Shown here: positions 56,348-64,000 of the stretch, piece by piece
Layout: each line of letters opens with the position of its first letter
Numbering within the stretch: the stretch's first letter is position 1
Origin: Aegilops tauschii subsp. strangulata
Lineage: Eukaryota > Streptophyta > Magnoliopsida > Poales > Poaceae
Assembly: GCF_002575655.3 (NCBI RefSeq)
Contig: NC_053039.3
Span: 379,603,633 to 379,667,632 of the forward strand
Length of the DNA stretch: 64,000 bases
Reading direction: 5' to 3'
Notes under the pieces: model-generated
What the model was told of the DNA's origin: nothing
Seen by the model: the letters and a program-made list of their open reading frames with translations, nothing else
The model's database searches: none
Program-made: the position numbers and the translations under genes

Positions 56348-59300
56348 AGAAGCAGAAGAAGAACTCCAAAACAAGTAACATCGCTCTCGCGTCATGATCA
56401 TCGCAAAACCTGTACCTGCAACTGGTGTTGTAGTAATCTGTGAGCCACAAGGACTAAGCAATCCCATTACCATGGGTATCAAGACTAGCAAAGCTTAATG
56501 GGTAAGGAAGGGGTAAAGTGGTGAGGTTGCAGCAGCGACTAAGCATCCATGGTGGCTAACATACGCAAATAAGAGCGAGAAGAGAAGCAACGGAACGGTC
56601 GTGAAAGTAGCAATGATCAAGAAGTGATCCTGAACTCCTACTTGCGTCAAACATAACCCCAAAACCGTGTTCTCTTCCCGGACTCCGCCGAAAAGAGACC
56701 ATCACGGCTACACGAGCGGTTGATGCGTTTTAATTAAGTCGAGTGTCAAGTTCTCTACAACCGGATATTAACAAATTCCCATCTGCCACATAACCGCGGG
56801 CACAACTCTCGAAAGTTTATACCCTACAGGGGTGTCCCAACTTAGCCCATTATAAGCTCTCACAGTCAACGAAGGATATTCCTTCTCCCGGGAAGACCCG
56901 ATCAGTCTCGGAATCCCGGTTTACAAGACATTTCGACAATGGTAAAACAAGACCAGCAAAGCCGCCCGATGTGCCGACAAATCCCGATAGGAGCTGCACA
57001 TATATCGTTCTCAGGGCACACCGGATGAGCAAGACGTCGGGTTGGCATAGACCCTGGTTGCCCAAGGGGCGCCGGACATCGCTCGGTTTGGACCAGCACT
57101 CAGAGGAGCACTGGCCCGGGGGGGCTAAAATAAAGATGACCCTCGGGCTCCGGAAACCCAATGGAAAAAGGCTTAGGTTGTTAGTCAAATGTAAAACCAA
57201 TGTTGGGCCTTGCTGGAAGAGTTTTATCCAAGGCGAACTGTCAAGGGGTTCCCATAACACCCAACCGCGTTAGGGACGCAAAATCCGGGAACATAATACC
57301 GATATGACAGAAACCAGGGCGGCAAGAGTGGAACAAAACACCAGGCATAAGGCCGAGCCTTCCACCCTTTACCAAGTATATAGATGCATTAATAATATAA
57401 GAGATATTGTGATATCCCAACATAAACATAATCCAACATGGAGCAATCTTCATCTTCACCTGTAACTAGCAACGCTATAAGAGGGGCTGAGCAAAAGAGG
57501 TAACATAGCCAAACAACGGTTTGCTAGGAAGGGTAACAAAGGTTAGAGGTTCATGGCAATTTGGGAGGCTTGAGGAGCAAGTGATAGGTAGCGCAGCATA
57601 GCGATAGAACGAAGCAACTATCATAGCAATGATAGTAATGAGATCCAAGGTGACGGTCATCTTGCCTGAAATCCCGCTGGGAAGAAGAACGAGTCCATGA
57701 AGAAGATGAAGCCACGAAGACGAACCAAGCGTAGACGAACGAATCCTCACGATCGCAACGAAACGGGAACTATCGAGAAGAAGCACACAACATGGTAAAC
57801 ACATCACACATGAACAAGGCATGATGCTCAACCAAGTATGATGCATGACAAGACTACATGAAGCTACTCATGGCAAGAGATGATGCATACAAGAACAATA
57901 CATCAAAGCAAGTTTAAATGAGGCCGGAAACAACCTATAACAATTCCGGTAAGCCCCCACATGCAAATTTCGACATTAGCCCAGATCGGAATAAACTTGA
58001 TGTTCAAGTTGTTAAATAGCAAGTTAAGGTGCACCAAGATGATCTACATGAAATTCTAGTCAAGTTACATATAAAGTTCGTTTAATTTTGGAGCTACGGC
58101 CTAGAAGATATAAGCAAAACAAGTTAAACCTGGCATTGATGCAAAATGCATTTAAACATCAAGCAAACACATTCAAAATATGGATCCAACAAGGTAACAT
58201 GAAACTACATGCAAAATTAAGCAAGTTTCATATAGAGCACACTCAAAACGGAGCAACGGCTCAACACATACACATGAAACAAGTTTAAAGGACAAGCTGT
58301 CCAAAACAGCAACTAGGCATCTAGCAAGCATCAAAACAACATGCTACAGCACCTCACTAGGAAAACAAAAGGCACAGACGTGATGTACAGGTAAAGCATT
58401 ACAAAACATGAACACTGAGCTATCCCCAGAAATCACTAGAACATGCTCAAAAGGACATGGCAATATTGCAAATAATAACTGTTTCACAGACTTAGCAGAA
58501 ATCACTGGACATGGCAGAAATAACATCAAGTTGCAAAGTTTAGAGCTATCAAACAACATGCTACAGGAACAGATCATAGCAAACAAAGGCATGGGATGAA
58601 TCTACTAATTGAATAGAACAAAAGTCCCTTACTGATCACGAGCCAAAAAGGCACAGAAGATATGATGGCACCCATGTAAACATAGCAAGTTTCATAAACA
58701 GATTCAGGCTTAGCAGAAAAACTGAGCATGTATTGATAGAGCATCACATGTATAAGAAAACATCTTTAGTGAACATCTCCAGATTATGCATAGAACGACT
58801 TGTAGAAGCAGAAGAAGAACTCCAAAACAAGTAACATCGCTCTCGCGTCATGATCATCGCAAAACCTGTACCTGCAACTGGTGTTGTAGTAATCTGTGAG
58901 CCACGAGGACTCAGCAATCCCATTACCATGGGTATCAAGATTAGCAAAGCTTAATGGGTAAGGAAGGGGTATAGTGGTGAGGTTGCAGCAGCGACTAAGC
59001 ATGCATGGTGGCTAACATACACAAATAAGAGCGAGAAGAGAAACAACGGAACGGTCGTGAAACTAGCAATGATCAAGAAGTGATCCTGAACTCCTACTTA
59101 CGTCAAACATAACCCCAAAACCATGTTCTCTTCCCGGACTCCGCCGAAAAGAGACCATGACGGCTACACACACGGTTGATGCGTTTTAATTAAGTCGAGT
59201 GTCAAGTTCTCTACAACCGGATATTAACAAATTCCCATCTGCCACATAACCGCGAGCACGGCTCTCGAAAGTTTATACCCTGCAGGGGTGTCCCAACTTA

Positions 59301-61259
59301 GCCCATTATAAGCTCTCACGGTCAACGAAGGATATTCCTTCTCCCGGGAAGACCCGATCAGTATCGGAATCCCGGTTTACAAGACATTTCGACAATGGTA
59401 AAACAAGACCAGCAAAGCCGCCCGATGTGCCGACAAATCCCGATAGGAGCTGCACATATCTCGTTCTCAGGGCACACCGGATGAGCAAGACGTCGGGTTG
59501 GCATAGACCCTGGTTGCCCAGGGGGCGCCGGACATCGATTGGTTTGGACCAGCACTCAGAGGAGCACTGGCCCGGGGGGGCTAAAATAAAGATGACCGTC
59601 GGGCTCCGGAAACCCAAGGGAAAAAGGCTTAGGTTGTTAGGCAAATGTAAAACCAATGTTGGGCCTTGCTGGAAGAGTTTTATCCAAGGCAAACTGTCAA
59701 GGGGTTCCCATAACACCCAACCGCGTTAGGGACGCAAAATCCGGGAACATAATACCGATATGACGGAAACTAGGGCGGCAAGAGTGGAACCAAACACCAG
59801 GCATAAGGCCGAGCCTTCCACCCTTTACCAAGTATATAGATGCATTAATAATATAAAAGATATTGTGATATCCCAACATAAACATAATCCAACATGGAGC
59901 AATCTTCATCTTCACCTGTAACTAGCAACGCTATAAGAGGGGCTGAGCAAAAGCGGTAACATAGCCAAACAACGGTTTGCTAGGAAGGGTGACAAAGGTT
60001 AGAGGTTCATGGCAATTTGGGAGGCTTGAGGAGCAAGTGATAGGTAGCGCAGCATAGCGATAGAACGAAGCAACTAGCATAGCAATGATAGTAATGAGAT
60101 CCAAGGTGATGGTCATCTTGCCTGAAATCCCGCTAGTAAGAAGAACGAGTCCATGAAGAAGATGAAGCCACGAAGACGAACCAAGCGTAGACGAACGAAT
60201 CCTCACGATCGCAACGAAACGGGAACTATCGAGAAGAAGCACACAACATGGTAAACACACCACACATGAACAAGGCATGATGCTCAACCAAGTATGATGC
60301 ATGACAAGGCTACATGAAGCTACTCATGGCAAGAGATGATGCATACAAGAACAACACGTTAAAGCAAGTTTAAATGAGGCCGGAAACAACCTATAACAAT
60401 TCCGGTAAGTCCTCATATGCAAATTTCAAAATTAGCCTAGATCTGAATAAACTTTATGTTCCAGTTGTTAAACAGCAAGTTAAGGTGCACCAAGATGATC
60501 TACATGAAATTCTAGTCAAGTTACATATAAAGTTCGTTTAATTTTGGAGCTACGGCCTAGAAGATATGAGCAAAACAAGTTAAACATGGCATTGATGCAA
60601 AATGCATTTAAACATCAAGCAAACACATTCAAAACATGGATCCAACAAGGTAACATGAAACTACATGCAAAAAACTAAGCAAGTTTCATATAGAGCACAC
60701 TCAAAACGGAGCAACGGCTCAACACATACACATGAAACAAGTTTAAAGGACAAGCTGTCCAAAACAGCAACTAGGCATCTAGCAAGCATCAAAACAACAT
60801 GCTACAGCACCTCAATAGGAAAACAAAAGGCACGGACGTGATGTACAGGTAAAGCATTACAAAACATGAACACTGAGCTATCCCCAGAAATCACTAGAAC
60901 ATGCTCAAAAGGACATGGAAATATTGCAAATAATAATTGTTTCACAGACTTAGCAGAAATCACTGGACAAGGCAGAAATAACATCAGGTTGCAAAGTTTA
61001 GAGCTATCAAACAACATGCTACAGGAACAGATCATAGCAAACAAAGGCATGGGATGAATCTACTAATTGAATAGAATAAAAGTCCCTTACTGATCACGAG
61101 CCAAAAGGCACAGAAGATATGATGGCACCCATGTAAACATAGCAAGTTTCATAAACAGATTCAGACTTAGCAGAAAAACTGAGCATGTATTGATAGAGCA
61201 TCACATGTATAAGAAAACATCTTTAGTGAACATCTCCGGATTATGCATAGAATGACTTG
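56348..61259 (-). repeat. 2,456-bp tandem duplication within the LTR
   Basis: Bases 56348-58803 and 58804-61259 are collinear with few differences. GAAGCAGAAGAAGAACTCC starts at 56349 and 58805, and all later landmarks keep the 2,456-base offset or one within a few bases. The junction sits in AGAAGCAGAAG, a purine repeat. Paired open frames (for example 57260-56850 and 59716-59306) are copies of each other without recognisable motif and are not called. Confidence 0.92.
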
Positions 61260-62180
61260 TAGAATCAGGTTACCATGGCATCACAATGTTACAGCTACAG
61301 ACTTTGCAGAAATGGCTAAGTCACAGAAATCAGCAACATCACGGAGCTACTTTGCAAGCTTGTAAAGACCAACACATGGCATATCATGAAGAGTGGATTT
61401 CACCACAGAAAAGAAGGCATGTTGGAGCTCATAACACATGTAGACATCATGCTCAAAAGAAAGCCCCACAAAAAGATACAAACATGACAAATGAGCAAGT
61501 TCTGTTAAACTACAGCAGACAACATCATATAGCAGTCTTGCAACGATGATTAGGGCATCAAGATGAACTCAAACAAGCATGTCACGATGGAACAAAATGT
61601 GGAGCATCTCACACTGAACATTCTGATATAGCGTGGGGTCACGACGTCCTCGTCCTCTGCCCGATGCAGAGGATGGAGCCGGATGCGGCAGCTGCCGGTG
61701 ATGGAGACGGCTGCACGGCGGGCTGGGGCCGGCGGGGTCCGGCGAGATCTGGGCGAGGGGGCCCCGTGGCGGCGCCGGGACGACGGCGGAGCGGAGGAGG
61801 CGCGGCGGGGCGTGTGCGGGCAGGGGCGCGAGGTGGAGAGGAGGAGGCCGGCGGGGTCGCGGCGCTGGAGGCGGAGCGGGCGGCCGGCGGAGCCGGTGAA
61901 GCGGGCGGCCGAGGCGCGTGCGGGAGAGCAGCGGGTGCAGGGCGGTGCGGTGGTGCGGATCCGGGGTGGCAATGTGGTGGCGGGGAGCTCCGGCGAAGTC
62001 CGGCGAGCCCCGGCGAGCGGGCGCGGCCAACGGCGCGCTCGGGCCCAGATGGGCTCGGGCGGGCTAGAGATGGGCTTGGCGGGCCCGCATGGTGGGAGGC
62101 GGCGGAGGCACTATGGAGGCAGGATTTCGAGGCGTTTAGGGTTAGGGTTGGAGTTTGCCTCAGATTTGGACGGGGGAGGC

Positions 62181-62190
62181 TAATATATAG
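62181..62190 (-). promoter_or_regulatory. TATA box of the long LTR
   Basis: CTATATATTA on the minus strand lies about 470 bases inside the LTR start and before a GC-rich transcribed-type region. Confidence 0.5.
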
Positions 62191-62654
62191 GTAGAGGGAG
62201 CTAGGAGAGTCCAAATGAGGTGCGGTTTTCGCCCACACATTCACGATCCAACGACCGAGAGCATGGAGGGGGTTTGGATGGGCTCATGGGCTGTGGTGAA
62301 GGGGTCCTGGGCTGCAAAGAGAGAGGGGTTTCGGCCTACGCGGTTAACCGTTAGGGCGTCAAACGAACTCCGAACGCGACGAAAATTGACAGGCGGTCTA
62401 CCTACTCTAAAACAACACCGCACGCCAAGTTTCATCCCATTCCGAGAACATTCAAATGCCACACACGAAACGGGGTCTGAGAGGGGCAACGGGTGTGTGT
62501 GAGAGTGTCGGATCGCGAAACGGACAACGGAGAGAACTGGGAGACCGGGACGGATGGAAGTTTTGAAAAACATGATGATGCAATGCAGATGATGACATGG
62601 CAAAGTCGGCGAATAACTGGGAGACACCTGGCGCATCGAATCCGGGGCGTTACA

Positions 62655-63784
62655 ACTCTCCTCCACTAACAAGAGATCTCATCCCGAGATCTTTGGAATG
62701 ATACGGGAGAAAAGAGGACGAGGTGAAACAAGGACGCACGAGAGAAGATGAACAAGATCGAGAGCACTCAGGTAGAAAAGAGGAATGACGATTACGACAA
62801 GAATCAAAAGCTCAACGTACAAGATAGACTCTGAAAGCACTCCGGTTAGAACAAGCTAGAAAAAGGAATAAGGATGACAGAATTTGGGCAACACTCCGGC
62901 TGAACATTAAAAGATTAGAACAAGAACTTGAGAAGATGGAATGATACTTGACGAGAGGAACAACACAATGCTACCGGAAGAATTTAAAGAGTGGAATGAA
63001 AAGAACGGGGAAGAAGATGGCAACTTCTACCACGAATGAAATTGAAAACAACCTTAGAAGGAAGGATTGAACGAAGTTGTTGAGAAAATCAACAATGAAA
63101 AGAATAAGCTTGTTGTGGACTTATGGATAACATCTTAAAATCATGAGGTGATAACCAACCACAAGTGGAAAAAGATTGAATAGCTGAGAGAGAATGAAGA
63201 AATGCAAAACTCCACTTCAAAAGAATGCAGAGAATTAATTGCACTTCGAGATGCAAGAAGAAGAATACTTGAGCTTCGCCTTCAAGAATCTGAACCACCA
63301 TGAAGAACTCCGGTAACAAAAGATGATGAGATAGAACTGAAAGATTAAAAGAATAAGATAAAAGCCTTGTGATGATTTAGATGGAGGTTCCGACGAGATA
63401 AGCGAGAAAACTTGGAACTCCGGAAAGAAAAGACGAACAACTTAGAACCGAGAAATTATTCAACATGAACAATCTCCGAAGGAAGGAATTAATCAACTTG
63501 ATGAAAGAAGAATAAGAATTAAGTTATGCTTATCTTCCACCAATTAAATTTATGCGAAGCAATGGATTTGCATACTACTTATTCGCGTTGGAAAAACAAA
63601 AGGGGGAGGGGATATAGCGCGAACACGAGGGAGTTTTCATGAACCACCGGTAGGATTGGGAAGATCGAATGAATATATGTGATAAGAACGGAAAAGGAAT
63701 CTTGAACGAACCACCATAAGAATTCAAAATTAAATGACGAAGGAGAATGAATCACCGGGAAGAATTAGAAAAAAAAATGAAGAT
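62655..63784 (-). mobile_element. Internal region of the minus-strand element
   Basis: This begins with the polypurine tract (minus strand) and continues with purine-rich (plus strand) low-complexity DNA full of GAAGA and AGAAC words. No pol motif is visible on the minus strand, so it is likely the untranslated stretch between pol and the 3' LTR, or the element is non-autonomous. Confidence 0.6.
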
Positions 63785-64000
63785 TGTCGTGGAATTGTCA
63801 CGGCAGATGTCCTCGGACTAGGACTTAGTCGTGGAGCCATCGCGACTAGGAAGCTTGAAAGGGTTAAGTGGGACAAGGAACACGAGGGTTTATACTGGTT
63901 CAGCCCCTTACGGTGAAGGTAAAAGCCTACGTCCAGTTTGAGGTGGTATTGATTAGGGTTTCGATGACCAGGGAGCGAGACCGCTATGCCTGGTTCTCGA
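63785..64000 (+). mobile_element. Start of another LTR retrotransposon (LTR, partial)
   Basis: TGTCGTGGAATTGTCACGGC begins a sequence with GACTTAGTCGTGGAGCCATC, GGTTTATACTGGTTC and TTGATTAGGGTTTCG, which I remember as an abundant Triticeae LTR. A start at 63796 (TGTCACGGC) is the alternative. It runs off the window, so orientation and family are open. Confidence 0.55.

Larger units (their letters stand above)
56070..62654 (-). mobile_element. Very long LTR (3' LTR of a minus-strand element) with internal duplication
   Basis: On the minus strand it starts TGTAACGCCCCGG and ends CTTGGGCATGACA, so it has TG...CA ends. Just outside its minus-strand start lies a purine tract (GTGGAGGAGAGT, 62655-62667 on plus as pyrimidines), which identifies it as the 3' LTR of a minus-strand gypsy-type element. 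It is 6,585 bp. Without the 2,456-bp duplication it would be about 4.1 kb. A GC-rich block (61620-62180) and TATA box sit near its minus-strand start, as an LTR promoter should. The bases before it (GCCAT, 56065-56069) are the expected target duplicate, to be matched beyond the window. Confidence 0.82.

Noticed and set aside
61550..62244. GC-rich open frames of 140-200 codons
   Set aside because: They overlap on both strands in the promoter-proximal GC block of an LTR, with Pro/Arg/Ala-rich translation and no motif.
1..64000. tRNA, rRNA or ordinary host genes
   Set aside because: No cloverleaf with conserved A and B boxes, rRNA segment or long conserved enzyme-type reading frame was recognised by eye; a tRNAscan and protein search would settle it.

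Overview
The window looks like an intergenic stretch of a large grass genome, almost certainly Triticeae (wheat, Aegilops, barley or rye). The evidence is nested Ty3/gypsy LTR retrotransposons with TGATACGTCTCC-type LTRs, a CACTA DNA transposon, TA-flanked Stowaway MITEs (CTCCCTCCGTTC ends), GT-AG introns, and no ordinary host gene. Family names are from memory and were not searched.

Layout. (1) 1-1735: tail and 3' LTR of a plus-strand gypsy element. (2) 1736-2826: a decayed En/Spm (CACTA-type) gene fragment on the minus strand. (3) 2827-56069: a plus-strand, apparently non-autonomous gypsy element. Its 5' LTR (2827-3700 plus 49781-50580) is split by (4) a CACTA transposon at 3701-49777. That element is 46,077 bp, has CACTACAAAAAAA inverted ends and is flanked by the 3-bp duplication TTG; the LTR reads straight across the insertion when compared with its 3' twin. 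(5) 22392-36265: a Tat-lineage gypsy element inserted in the CACTA element, with two ~1.17-kb LTRs, a decayed gag-pol on plus and a six-exon accessory gene on minus. (6) 56070-62654: a very long LTR of a minus-strand element, inserted in the 3' LTR of element 3 and carrying a 2,456-bp internal tandem duplication; its internal domain follows. (7) From about 63785: the start of another LTR.

Order of events from nesting: En/Spm fragment, then gypsy element 3, then CACTA into its 5' LTR, then Tat gypsy into the CACTA. The minus-strand element independently entered the 3' LTR of element 3.

Inside the CACTA element (about 32 kb without the Tat insertion) I find no TNP2-type transposase. It holds an exact 44-bp x 8 palindrome array near the left end, a multi-exon minus-strand gene with an apparent Ptta/En/Spm-type domain, a two-exon gene built of internal repeats (20739-21412), probable captured gene fragments (16.9, 18.4 kb), a plus-strand unit with five repeated exon-like blocks (37.4-41.3 kb), several MITEs, and a complex right-hand tandem array (42.4-49.4 kb). 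The most notable object is this giant, gene-carrying, apparently non-autonomous CACTA element.
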